From Pseudonocardiaceae bacterium (lineage in GTDB: Bacteria > Actinomycetota > Actinomycetes > Mycobacteriales > Pseudonocardiaceae): DNA of 32,635 nt. Each line of letters begins with the position of its first letter. Position 1 is the stretch's first letter. The position numbers were made by a program, and so were the translations under genes. The DNA lies in the NCBI GenBank assembly GCA_009379845.1, contig WHSZ01000070.1:1-32635 (forward strand). Direction: 5' to 3'. Positions 15,938 through 23,825 of the stretch are shown here, in pieces. The notes below the pieces were generated by a model that worked only from the letters and a program-made list of their open reading frames with translations, did no database searches and was not told where the DNA came from.

Positions 15938-16990
15938 ATGGTCACCTCAGGTGAGTCCCTGCAGGAAATGCTGGAGCACATCCTGCATATCCTGCCCTTC
16001 GCGCTGGCTTTCGCGGTTCCGGTCGCGCTGCTCGGCGCACTGCTGCTGCACTTGCTGCGCAACAGATCGCTTGCCACCACGATGACCGTGCTGGTGCTGA
16101 TTCCGGTGCTCGCGATGGTTGTCGGCGTGCTCGGCATCAGCGGGTTCATGTTCACCCGGACGCTCACCACCATGCTGCTGGTGTGCTTGCTTGTCGCGCT
16201 GGTTACCGTGCCGGCCGCGTTGCTGCTCGGGAGGGCGATCGCGAAGCGAAGTGTGTGGGAACGCGAGGCACGGGAGCGCGAGCGGGCGGCGGAGTCCTCG
16301 CGCCGCGAGCTTGTTGCCTGGATCAGCCACGATCTGCGCAGCCCGCTGGCCGGGATTCGGGCGATGGGCGAGGCCCTCGCGGACGGCGTTGTGTCGCAAC
16401 CGCAGGAGGTCGCCGACTACGCGCACCGGATCAGCGGTGAGGCCACTCGGTTGTCCGGAATGGTTGACGATCTGTTCGAGCTTTCCAGGATCACCTCGGG
16501 GGCGTTGCAGCTGACCATGTCCGAGGTACCGCTGCAGGAAGTGGTTTCGGACGCGCTCGGCGGGCAGCAGCAAGTGGCCCACCGGAAGCGGGTTCGGTTG
16601 CACGCCAACGCATCCAGCTGGCCGGTTGTGTTGGGCAGCGATCCTGAGCTCGGGCGGGTGATGCGCAACCTGGTTGCCAACGCGATCCGCCATACCCCGC
16701 CGGACGGTACGGTCGCCGTTCAGGTCGGGGAAGATCGCGGGCACGCCGTGATCGCGGTGGACGACGCGTGCGGCGGGATTCCGGAACACGAGCTGGAGCG
16801 GGTGTTCGACGTCGCGTTCCGCGGCACGGCCGCGCGCACCCCGGTTCGGGAGGACGGAGCACCGGCGAGCACCGGGCTCGGGCTGGCCATCGCCAAGGGG
16901 CTGGTGGAAGCGCACCGCGGGAACATCGACGTACACAATCACGGCCCTGGCTGCCGCTTCGAGGTCCGCCTGCCCCTCGCAGCCGGCTGA
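15938..16990 (+). CDS. sensor histidine kinase without an extracytoplasmic domain
   Basis: Membrane histidine kinase of 350 residues, partner of the regulator just upstream. Three membrane segments (about 17-40, 47-72 and 76-100) are joined by very short loops, so no external sensor domain exists. A charged helix (REARERERAAESSRRE) leads to the phospho-acceptor His131 (WISHDLRSPLAGIR). The ATPase domain has the N box NLVANAIRHTPP, DDACGGIP (in place of the usual D-x-G-x-G) and the G2 box STGLGLAIAKG. No clear HAMP domain is seen. This layout fits kinases that sense through the membrane or a partner protein. The ATG at 15938 is used; the longer frame from 15905 overlaps the regulator. Confidence 0.93.
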   Translation: MVTSGESLQEMLEHILHILPFALAFAVPVALLGALLLHLLRNRSLATTMTVLVLIPVLAMVVGVLGISGFMFTRTLTTMLLVCLLVALVTVPAALLLGRAIAKRSVWEREARERERAAESSRRELVAWISHDLRSPLAGIRAMGEALADGVVSQPQEVADYAHRISGEATRLSGMVDDLFELSRITSGALQLTMSEVPLQEVVSDALGGQQQVAHRKRVRLHANASSWPVVLGSDPELGRVMRNLVANAIRHTPPDGTVAVQVGEDRGHAVIAVDDACGGIPEHELERVFDVAFRGTAARTPVREDGAPASTGLGLAIAKGLVEAHRGNIDVHNHGPGCRFEVRLPLAAG

Positions 16991-17044
16991 CCGTGAGTAC
17001 TTTGTGGTCGCGGCGATCGCCCTGGCGAATCCAGGCCCAATCGC

Positions 17045-17911
17045 TCATCGCATCAAGCGCACTGCCTCGGCCAGCAGATCGCACTGGCTGCGCCAGTCGC
17101 CGTCGGCGAAGCCCATGACGAGGTGGGTTGCTCCGGCGTCGTGGAACTCGATCATGCGAGCGGCTGCTTCGTCTGGAGTACCGGTGATCGGTACGTCGTT
17201 CAGTTGCGTCCCGTGGCTCGCGCCGAGCCGTGCCGCGATCTCCTTCCGAGACAGCAGTCCGGCACCGAGAGCACCAGCGGTGCCTACCGCGATCTCAAGA
17301 GCCGCCTCGGTCAGTTCGGCCAGCCGGGCCGCGCCGACCGCGACAGCGTTGGCGGTAATGAGGGACGGGAACCAGCCATCGCCGGCTCGGGCCGCGCGGC
17401 GGATCGCGATCGGTGCGCTGTTGCCCACCCAGAACGGCGGTCGGGTCACCGCCGGGGCCAGCACCACCTCCTGGTCGCCGACGGTGACCGGGTCACCGGC
17501 CAGGAGTGCGGGCAGCAGGTCCAGGGCACGGTCCGTGCGTGCGCCACGCTCGGCGTAGGAGACCTCGGCAGCGGCCCACTGGGCTGGTCCTCCCCCTGAA
17601 CCGATACCGAGGATCAGCCGACCGCCGCTGACGTGCTGCACGCTCGCGACCTGTTTGGCTGCCCAGACCAACGGCCGGATCGCGGGAACGAACACGCTGG
17701 CACCCACGGAGACCCGTTCTGTCGCGGCCGCGACCGTCGCGAGGCCAACCGCGAGGTCCAGCGAAGACTGTCCGGTGGCTAGGTGGTCACCGTGCCAGAT
17801 GCTGTCGAAACCGGCGGCTTCGGCGTGCTGGGCGGCGATCCGCAGGTCGAGGCCGTCACGCAGCTGGGCAGCCAGGGAGGGCAGGACTACTCCCACCTTG
17901 AGTGTTGTCAT
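17045..17911 (-). CDS. LLM-class (F420-type) flavin-dependent oxidoreductase
   Basis: Luciferase-like monooxygenase superfamily protein of 288 residues, a TIM barrel using FMN or coenzyme F420. Motifs include VGVVLPSLA at the N-terminus, GFDSIWHGDHL (about 35-45), LILGIGSGGGPAQWAAAEVS and the region around PPFWVGNSAP. The C-terminal segment ITGTPDEAAARMIEFHDAGATHLVM is typical of actinobacterial F420-dependent members. The substrate is unknown. It lies 13 bases downstream of the quinone-oxidoreductase-like gene on the same strand, so the pair is probably one operon. It is convergent with the kinase gene at 15938. Confidence 0.9.
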   Translation of the reverse strand: MTTLKVGVVLPSLAAQLRDGLDLRIAAQHAEAAGFDSIWHGDHLATGQSSLDLAVGLATVAAATERVSVGASVFVPAIRPLVWAAKQVASVQHVSGGRLILGIGSGGGPAQWAAAEVSYAERGARTDRALDLLPALLAGDPVTVGDQEVVLAPAVTRPPFWVGNSAPIAIRRAARAGDGWFPSLITANAVAVGAARLAELTEAALEIAVGTAGALGAGLLSRKEIAARLGASHGTQLNDVPITGTPDEAAARMIEFHDAGATHLVMGFADGDWRSQCDLLAEAVRLMR

Positions 17912-17924
17912 GGCGATCGCACCG

Positions 17925-18839
17925 TCAGTCGATGGTGATGATGATCTTGCCGCGGATGTTTCCGGCCTGGTAGGCGCGGTGTGCGTCGGCTGCCCGGTCC
18001 AGGGGGAAGGTCTTGAGGATGTGCACGCTCAGCTCGCCCCTTGCGTAGAGACCGGCGAGCCCGGCCAGCCGGGTCGCGGACCGGGTCAGCGGGGTGGTGC
18101 GGATCCCGAGTTCTGCTGCCCTGCCGTGCTCGACCAGCGTGAGGATCCTGCCGCGGTCGCTCACCAACTCCAAGCTGACCTCGAGTGCCTGGCCACCGAC
18201 TCCGTCCAGGCAGGCGTGCACGCCCTGCGGGGCAAGCGCCCGAACGCCGTCGAGGAAGTGGTCGCCGTAGGCGATCGGAGTGGCGCCGAGCGAGCGTAGG
18301 TAGTCGTGCTGGGACTCTCGGGCGGCGCCGATCACGGTGGCACCCCACAGCCGGCACAGCTGCACCGCGATGGTGCCCACCGCGCCGGCCGCGCCATGGA
18401 TCAGGACTGTCTCACCCGCACCGACGCCGATCTCCTTCAGGGCGATATCCGCGGTCTGAGCCCCCGCACTGAACCCCCCGGCCACTTCCCATGACATGTT
18501 CGCTGGCTTCGTGGCGATCTGGTCCGGTCCGACCACCAGGTGTTCGCGGTAACTGTTCAGCGTCCGGTAGCCCAACACCTCGTCACCGAGAACGAACCCG
18601 AGCGTCCCATCGCCGACCTGGTCGACGACACCAGCGAACTCGTTACCAGGGATCTGTGGAACGCCCGGGTCCGACTCTGGATGGATGACACCCTGGACCA
18701 CCGCGATGTCGAACGGCTGCACCCCGGCGGCCTTCACCCGGACCCTGACCTCGCCAGGCCCAGCCCGTGGCTCGTCGACGTCCAGTAGATGCAGCACCTC
18801 TGGACCGCCCGGCTCGAAAAACCCTGCCGCTCTGCTCAT
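17925..18839 (-). CDS. quinone-oxidoreductase-like NADP-dependent dehydrogenase
   Basis: Medium-chain dehydrogenase/reductase of about 304 residues without the catalytic zinc ligands, so of the quinone oxidoreductase type. Conserved parts are VKAAGVQPFDIAVVQG (GroES-like domain), IPGNEFAGVVDQVGDG, and the nucleotide-binding ETVLIHGAAGAVGTIAVQL. GIRTTPL and LDRAADAHRAYQAGNIRGKI close the fold. The ATG at 18837-18839 is preferred; a TTG at 18851 lies within the likely Shine-Dalgarno stretch GGAACGGG. It probably reduces quinones or enones with NADPH in the cytosol, in an operon with the F420-type enzyme downstream. Two overlapping inverted repeats lie upstream. Confidence 0.9.
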   Translation of the reverse strand: MSRAAGFFEPGGPEVLHLLDVDEPRAGPGEVRVRVKAAGVQPFDIAVVQGVIHPESDPGVPQIPGNEFAGVVDQVGDGTLGFVLGDEVLGYRTLNSYREHLVVGPDQIATKPANMSWEVAGGFSAGAQTADIALKEIGVGAGETVLIHGAAGAVGTIAVQLCRLWGATVIGAARESQHDYLRSLGATPIAYGDHFLDGVRALAPQGVHACLDGVGGQALEVSLELVSDRGRILTLVEHGRAAELGIRTTPLTRSATRLAGLAGLYARGELSVHILKTFPLDRAADAHRAYQAGNIRGKIIITID

Positions 18840-18915
18840 GACCCGTTCCAATCTCGATGGTTGATCCAGGTCGTGACGGCCAGACGGTCATGCGAGTCGA
18901 CACCGGATAAGTGCC

Positions 18916-18943
18916 AGTCTGCAACCTCTAGCAGACTTGAGGT
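18916..18943. promoter_or_regulatory. overlapping inverted repeats upstream of the quinone oxidoreductase gene
   Basis: AGTCTGC (18916-18922), 8 bases, GCAGACT (18931-18937) is a perfect 7-base dyad. It interlocks with ACCTC (18924-18928), 10 bases, GAGGT (18939-18943). On the minus strand the region contains TTGACCTCAAG, reminiscent of MerR- or SoxR-type promoters. No such regulator is encoded nearby. Confidence 0.45.
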
Positions 18944-20241
18944 CAAGCTCTCGCGTCCGCCCTGGCGATCGATTCACCGAGGATATCCAGTGCTTCCTCG
19001 GCTTCCTCGGACGTGAGCGTCATCGGTGGCGCCAACCGCAGGACGTTGCCGTGCAGCCCGCCCTTGCCGATCAGCAAGCCGCGAGATTTGGTTTCCTCGA
19101 GCACCGCGCTCGCCGCCCCGGCGTTCGGTTCCTTTCCGCCCGGTTCAACGAGTTCCACACCGATCATCAGCCCCTTGCCGCGGACGTCACCGACCACCCC
19201 GTGCCGCTCGCCGATGTCCCGGAGGCCGCCAAGCAGCCTGGCGCCGAGCTTGGCGGCGTTCGCCTGCAGGTCGTGGTCGAACAGGTAATCCAGGGTGGCC
19301 ATGGCGCCCGCGGTCGCGATCGGGTTACCGCCGAACGTGGAGATCGAGTTCGCGGTCAGCGAATCCATCAGGTCGGCGCGCGCGACCAACCCGCCGATCG
19401 CCAGCCCGTTGCCGAGCCCCTTCGCGAAGGTCATGGCATCCGGAGTCACGCCGTGTGCCTGGATTCCCCAGAAGTGCTCGCCGGTACGGCCCCAGCCGGT
19501 CTGCACCTCGTCGGAGATCAGCAGGATCCCGTACTCGTCAAGGACTTCCTTCATCGCGCCGAACAGTCCGTCCGGCGGGGTGGCGAAACCACCGACACCC
19601 TGGATGGGCTCGGCGATCAGGCAGGCCACGTCGCCCGAGGTGGTGGTGGCCAGCACGTCACGAAGATCGTCCACGCACGCCGCGATGTAGTCGGCGTCCG
19701 AGTAGCCGGCGAACGGGCCGCGGTAGCGATACCCGCCGTGCACATAGCTCACCTTCACAGGGGAGAGCGAGCTCGCCGACCAGCCCCGGTTTCCGGTGAT
19801 CCCGACCGTGCCGAACGCACGCCCGTGATAGGAATTCCGCAATGCCAGTACCTGGTTGCTGCGCCGGAATTGGGTGGCCAGCATCAGCGCGGTTTCGTTA
19901 GCTTCCGTCCCGGAATTGGTGAAGAAAACCTTCGCGTCCGCAATCCCGGACAGCGCCGCGATCCGCTCGGCGAGTTCCACCTGCTTGCGGATGAGATACA
20001 GCGTCGAGGTGTGGAAAACACCCTTCGCCAACTGTTCCCGCACCGCATCGCTGATCTCCGCGACGTCGTAGCCGATCGCGTTGGTGAGAATGCCGGCAAA
20101 GAAATCGAGGTAAGTGTTGTTCTCCGAATCGGTAACGCGCCTGCCCTCGGCGTGCACGATCTCGATCGGGTCCGCGTAGTACAGCGCGAGCCAGTTCGGC
20201 ATCACCTGCCGATGCCGGCCGAGCAGTTCGGTTTCCGCCAT
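18943..20241 (-). CDS. class III aminotransferase, probably beta-alanine transaminase
   Basis: PLP-dependent aminotransferase of fold type I, 432 residues. The PLP lysine is Lys274 (TFAKGLGNG), Asp244 binds the pyridine nitrogen (LLISDEVQTGWGRTG), and FFTNSGTEANETA (about 106-118) is the phosphate-binding segment. It resembles the AGXT2 / beta-alanine-pyruvate group. It is divergent from the beta-ureidopropionase, dihydropyrimidinase and F420-type genes. The expected job is therefore to remove the amino group from beta-alanine, the last product of uracil breakdown, giving malonate semialdehyde. The assignment of substrate rests on this context. A GAGCTCC-rich sequence just before the ATG offers only a weak ribosome-binding site. 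Confidence 0.9.
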   Translation of the reverse strand: MAETELLGRHRQVMPNWLALYYADPIEIVHAEGRRVTDSENNTYLDFFAGILTNAIGYDVAEISDAVREQLAKGVFHTSTLYLIRKQVELAERIAALSGIADAKVFFTNSGTEANETALMLATQFRRSNQVLALRNSYHGRAFGTVGITGNRGWSASSLSPVKVSYVHGGYRYRGPFAGYSDADYIAACVDDLRDVLATTTSGDVACLIAEPIQGVGGFATPPDGLFGAMKEVLDEYGILLISDEVQTGWGRTGEHFWGIQAHGVTPDAMTFAKGLGNGLAIGGLVARADLMDSLTANSISTFGGNPIATAGAMATLDYLFDHDLQANAAKLGARLLGGLRDIGERHGVVGDVRGKGLMIGVELVEPGGKEPNAGAASAVLEETKSRGLLIGKGGLHGNVLRLAPPMTLTSEEAEEALDILGESIARADARA

Positions 20242-20314
20242 GAGCTCCTCCCGTCACATCCCCCTGCCATCTACTCGAGTCTGCCGAGGCGAGCGTGGGA
20301 TCGCCACCGACAAC

Positions 20315-20337
20315 GTGTATCACCATGGGCGATACAC
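20315..20337. promoter_or_regulatory. inverted repeat in the divergent pyrimidine-catabolism promoter
   Basis: GTGTATC (20315-20321), 9 bases, GATACAC (20331-20337): a perfect 7-base dyad in the 245-base gap between the aminotransferase and the ureidopropionase genes. A possible -10 (TATGTA, 20345-20350) follows for the rightward genes. It is a good candidate operator for joint control of both arms; no regulator gene is in the cluster. Confidence 0.5.
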
Positions 20338-20486
20338 CCGACACTATGTACGGGCGCCGTGCCGAAGGAAGTGTCTTGATGTACCGCCGGGTTTCCGGGC
20401 TGCTCGCGGCGCTCCTCGCGTTTCTTGCGTTGCCGTGCCATCGTCCAAGACTCATACCAGCAGTCCCGGCGCAGAGGAGGATGCAA

Positions 20487-21329
20487 GTGGTCCAGAGCGT
20501 GCGAGCAGGTTTGGTTCAGCAGCGGTGGACGGGTGACAAGGAGTCCATGGTCGACAACGCCGTGCGGGCTATCGCCAGCGCGGCCTCGCAGGGCGCGCAG
20601 GTGGTGTGCCTGCAGGAGCTGTTCTACGGCCCGTATTTCTGCCAGGTGCAGGATGCCGACTACTACTCCTATACCGAGCCGATCCCGGACGGGCCAACCA
20701 CCGAACTGATGCGTGAGGTGGCCGGGCGGCACGGCGTCGTGGTGATCGCCCCGATGTACGAAGAGGAGCAGCCGGGCATCTACTACAACACGGCCGCCGT
20801 GATCGACGCGGACGGCCGCTATCTCGGCAAGTACCGCAAGAACCACATTCCCCAGTTGAAGGGCTTCTGGGAGAAGTTCTACTTCCGGCCTGGCAACACC
20901 GGATACCCGGTGTTCGACACCGCTGCCGGCCGGATCGGCGTGTACATCTGCTACGACCGGCATTTCCCCGAAGGGTGGCGGGCGCTCGGGCTGGCCGGAG
21001 CCAAGATCGTGTTCAACCCGTCAGCCACGAGCCGTGGACTGTCCTCGTATCTGTGGCAGCTCGAGCAGCCGGCCGCCGCGGTCGCCAACGAGTACTACAT
21101 CGGCGCGATCAACCGCGTCGGGGTGGAGCCGCTCGGCGACAACGACTTCTACGGCCAGTCCTATTTCGTCGACCCGCGCGGCCAGCTGGTCGGGGAGACA
21201 GCCACGGATTCCGACGACGAGGTCGTGGTGCGCGATCTGGACATGGACAAGCTCGCCGAGGTGCGCGATCAGTGGGCGTTCTACCGCGACCGGCGGCCGG
21301 ATTCCTACGACAGCCTCGTCAGTCCATAA
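20487..21329 (+). CDS. nitrilase-superfamily amidohydrolase, probable beta-ureidopropionase
   Basis: Carbon-nitrogen hydrolase of 280 residues expected to cleave N-carbamoyl-beta-alanine to beta-alanine, ammonia and carbon dioxide. The triad is Glu44 (LQELFYGPYF), Lys118 (KYRKNHIP) and Cys155 (GVYICYDRHFPE). The GTG at 20487 is chosen because AGAGGAGG (20473-20480) ends six bases before it; an ATG at 20481 is too close to that site. An in-frame ATG at 20379 would add a hydrophobic, signal-like lead (MYRRVSGLLAALLAFLALP), but that is probably leader sequence. The dihydropyrimidinase gene follows 12 bases later. N-carbamoylputrescine or another carbamoyl amide is the alternative substrate; the neighbourhood favours pyrimidine catabolism. 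Confidence 0.9.
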   Translation: MVQSVRAGLVQQRWTGDKESMVDNAVRAIASAASQGAQVVCLQELFYGPYFCQVQDADYYSYTEPIPDGPTTELMREVAGRHGVVVIAPMYEEEQPGIYYNTAAVIDADGRYLGKYRKNHIPQLKGFWEKFYFRPGNTGYPVFDTAAGRIGVYICYDRHFPEGWRALGLAGAKIVFNPSATSRGLSSYLWQLEQPAAAVANEYYIGAINRVGVEPLGDNDFYGQSYFVDPRGQLVGETATDSDDEVVVRDLDMDKLAEVRDQWAFYRDRRPDSYDSLVSP

Positions 21330-21341
21330 GGAGGTCCCGGA

Positions 21342-22742
21342 ATGAGCATTGTCATCAAGGGTGGGACGGTTCTGACCTCGGCCGGGGCGATCACGGCCGA
21401 TGTGCTTGTCGAGGGGGAACGGGTGGCTGCGCTCGCCGCGCCGGGTGGTGCGGCCGACGAGTGGGCACGCGGCGCCGAGAAGATGATCGACGCCACCGGG
21501 AAGTACGTGCTGCCCGGCGGGATCGACGCGCATACCCACATGGAGATGCCGTTCGGCGGCACGTTCTCGCACGACACTTTCGAGACCGGCACCACCGCGG
21601 CGGCATGGGGCGGCACAACGACGATCATCGACTTCGCCGTGCAGGCAAAGGGCACCACCTTGCAGTCCACTTTGGACAAGTGGCACGAGAAGGCGGACGG
21701 CAACTGCGCCATCGACTACGGCTTCCACATGATCGTCTCGGATGTCAACGACACGACGTTGAAGGAGATGCGGACCTGCGTCGACGCCGGTGTGAACAGC
21801 TTCAAGATGTTCATGGCCTACCCCGGAGTGTTCTACGCGACCGACGGCGAGATCCTGCGCGCCATGCGGGTATCGGCCGATACCGGCGGCCTGGTCATGA
21901 TGCACGCGGAGAACGGCATCGCGATCGACGAGCTGGCCGCCGAGGCGCTTGCCAGTGGGCACACCGAGCCGGTGCAACACGGCCTTACCCGGCCGCCGGA
22001 GCTGGAGGGCGAGGCGACCTCGCGGGCGATCACGCTGGCGAAGGTCACCGGCTCGCCGCTCTACATCGTGCACCTGTCTTCCGCGCACGCGTTGCACGCG
22101 GTCGCCGGGGCGCGTAACGACGGCCAGAACGTGTTCGCGGAGACCTGCCCGCAATACCTCTACCTGTCCATCGAGGACTTGGCGAAACCGGGTTTCGAGG
22201 GCGCGAAGTATGTGGCTTCTCCGCCGCTGCGGGAAAAGAAGCACCAGGCCGATCTGTGGCGGGGGTTGCGGACCAACGACCTGTCCGTGGTGTCAACGGA
22301 TCACTGCCCGTTCTGCTTCGCAGAGCAGAAGGAGCTCGGCCGGGACAACTTCACCAAGATCCCCAATGGGATCCCAGGTGTGGAGCACCGGATGGATCTG
22401 TTGCATCAGGGCGTCGTCGCGGGGGAGATCTCGCTGGCCAGGTGGGTGGAGATCACCTCGACGACGCCGGCCAGGATGTTCGGACTCTACCCGCGCAAGG
22501 GCGTGATCGCGCCAGGGGCGGATGCGGACATCGTCATCTATGACCCTGGTGCTCGGCAGACCCTGTCCGCGCGGACCCATCACATGAACGTGGACTACTC
22601 GGCGTACGAGGGGCTGGAGGTCACCGGCAAGGCCGAAACTGTGCTTTCCCGTGGCCGCGTTGTCGTCGAGTCCGGCGCTTTCCACGTCGCGGCCGGTCAC
22701 GGGCGCTTCCTGGAACGCGACCTTTGCCAGTACCTCAACTAG
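21342..22742 (+). CDS. hydA: dihydropyrimidinase (D-hydantoinase)
   Basis: Zinc amidohydrolase opening dihydrouracil or dihydrothymine to the N-carbamoyl-beta-amino acid, 466 residues. All metal ligands are present: His64 and His66 (DAHTHMEMP), the carboxylated Lys155 (NSFKMFMAY), His188 (MMHAENG), His244 (YIVHLSS) and Asp320 (VVSTDHCPF). AAGGAGGT, a near-perfect ribosome-binding site, precedes the ATG. It lies between the ureidopropionase and the F420-type enzyme on the same strand, and together they order the reductive pyrimidine pathway. Hydantoinase side activity is usual for the family. Confidence 0.95.
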   Translation: MSIVIKGGTVLTSAGAITADVLVEGERVAALAAPGGAADEWARGAEKMIDATGKYVLPGGIDAHTHMEMPFGGTFSHDTFETGTTAAAWGGTTTIIDFAVQAKGTTLQSTLDKWHEKADGNCAIDYGFHMIVSDVNDTTLKEMRTCVDAGVNSFKMFMAYPGVFYATDGEILRAMRVSADTGGLVMMHAENGIAIDELAAEALASGHTEPVQHGLTRPPELEGEATSRAITLAKVTGSPLYIVHLSSAHALHAVAGARNDGQNVFAETCPQYLYLSIEDLAKPGFEGAKYVASPPLREKKHQADLWRGLRTNDLSVVSTDHCPFCFAEQKELGRDNFTKIPNGIPGVEHRMDLLHQGVVAGEISLARWVEITSTTPARMFGLYPRKGVIAPGADADIVIYDPGARQTLSARTHHMNVDYSAYEGLEVTGKAETVLSRGRVVVESGAFHVAAGHGRFLERDLCQYLN

Positions 22743-22776
22743 AACCCACTCGCTGAGTGAGAACGGTGTGTCCACA

Positions 22777-23769
22777 ATGGATTTCGGTGTGGTGTTACAG
22801 ACAGATCCACCCGCACGAGAGGTCGTCCGGTTGATGCGGGCGGCCGAGGACGGCGGGTTCCGGCACGGCTGGACCTTCGATTCCGCCGTGCTGTGGCAGG
22901 AGCCTTTCGTCATCTACTCGCAGATTCTCGCCGCCACGTCGTCGATGATGCTCGGCACGATGGTGACCAATCCGAGCACCAGGGACTGGTCGATCACCGC
23001 TTCGGCGTTCGCCACGCTCAACGACATGTTCGGCAACCGCACGGTATGCGGGATCGGCCGGGGTGATTCGGCTCGCCGGGTGATCGGGCAGAAGCCGGCT
23101 TCGCTGAAAACGCTCGGTGAAGCCATGCACGTGATCAAGGAGCTGGCCGAGGGACGGCAGGTCGACCTGCACGGCACGCCGGTGCGCCTGCCGTGGGTGC
23201 GGGACGGGCGGCTGGAGGTGTGGATGGCCGCCTACGGCCCGAAGGCATTGCGGATGGTCGGCGAGCACGCGGACGGGTTCATCCTGCAGACCGCCGATCC
23301 GGCCATCGCGCGGTGGACGATCGGTGAGGTGCGCGAGGCGGCCCGCGCGGCTGGCCGGGATCCCGGCGGGATCACGGTGTGCGTGGCCGCGCCCGCGTAC
23401 GTCGGCGACGATGTGCCGCACCAGCGCGATCAGCTGCGGTGGTTCGGCGGCATGGTGGGTAACCACGTCGCGGATCTCGTCGAGCGGTACGGCGAATCCG
23501 GCGCGGTGCCGAAGGAGCTGACCGACTACATCGCGGGCCGGAGCGGATACGACTACTCGCACCACGGGCGGGCGGGGAACCCGGACACCGAGTTCGTGCC
23601 GGACGAGATCGTGGACCGGTTCTGCGTGCTCGGCCCTGCCGCGTCGCATGTGGACCAGCTGACCGAGCTCGCGGAGCTAGGTGTGGACCAGTTCGCGCTG
23701 TACTTGATGCACGATCAGCGCGAGGAAACCCTGGCCGCGTACGCCCGCGACATCGTCCCCGCCGTGTAG
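22777..23769 (+). CDS. LLM-class F420-type oxidoreductase (TIGR03842-like)
   Basis: Luciferase-like TIM-barrel oxidoreductase of about 330 residues. The start MDFGVVLQTDPPAREVVRLM, the NPSTRDWSITASAFATLND segment and IGRGDSARRVIGQKPA match what I remember of family TIGR03842, repeatedly found beside dihydropyrimidinase genes. It follows hydA by 34 bases and should be co-transcribed. No DPYD or PreA/PreT-type dihydropyrimidine dehydrogenase is in the window. This enzyme is therefore a candidate for the uracil-dihydrouracil step, or for another step acting on the ring; that is inference. A GTG at 22768 would add three residues and cannot be excluded. Transcription probably ends at the palindrome at 23770. 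Confidence 0.88.
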   Translation: MDFGVVLQTDPPAREVVRLMRAAEDGGFRHGWTFDSAVLWQEPFVIYSQILAATSSMMLGTMVTNPSTRDWSITASAFATLNDMFGNRTVCGIGRGDSARRVIGQKPASLKTLGEAMHVIKELAEGRQVDLHGTPVRLPWVRDGRLEVWMAAYGPKALRMVGEHADGFILQTADPAIARWTIGEVREAARAAGRDPGGITVCVAAPAYVGDDVPHQRDQLRWFGGMVGNHVADLVERYGESGAVPKELTDYIAGRSGYDYSHHGRAGNPDTEFVPDEIVDRFCVLGPAASHVDQLTELAELGVDQFALYLMHDQREETLAAYARDIVPAV

Positions 23770-23820
23770 TCGTGAAGGCCACCTTGGGGGCGTTGAATGC
23801 CGGTAAGGTGGCCTTCACGA
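23770..23820. repeat. 51-base perfect palindromic element between convergent genes
   Basis: A 16-base arm (23770-23785, beginning TCGTGAAGGCCACCTT) is repeated as its exact reverse complement at 23805-23820. The 19-base centre can itself pair partly (GGCGT with ATGCC). It begins one base after the stop of the gene to the left and ends five bases before the stop of the convergent epimerase gene. It should form a strong hairpin in both transcripts and act as a bidirectional terminator. I recall similar palindromes scattered through Amycolatopsis genomes, but that recollection is unverified. Confidence 0.8.
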
Positions 23821-23825
23821 CAAGC

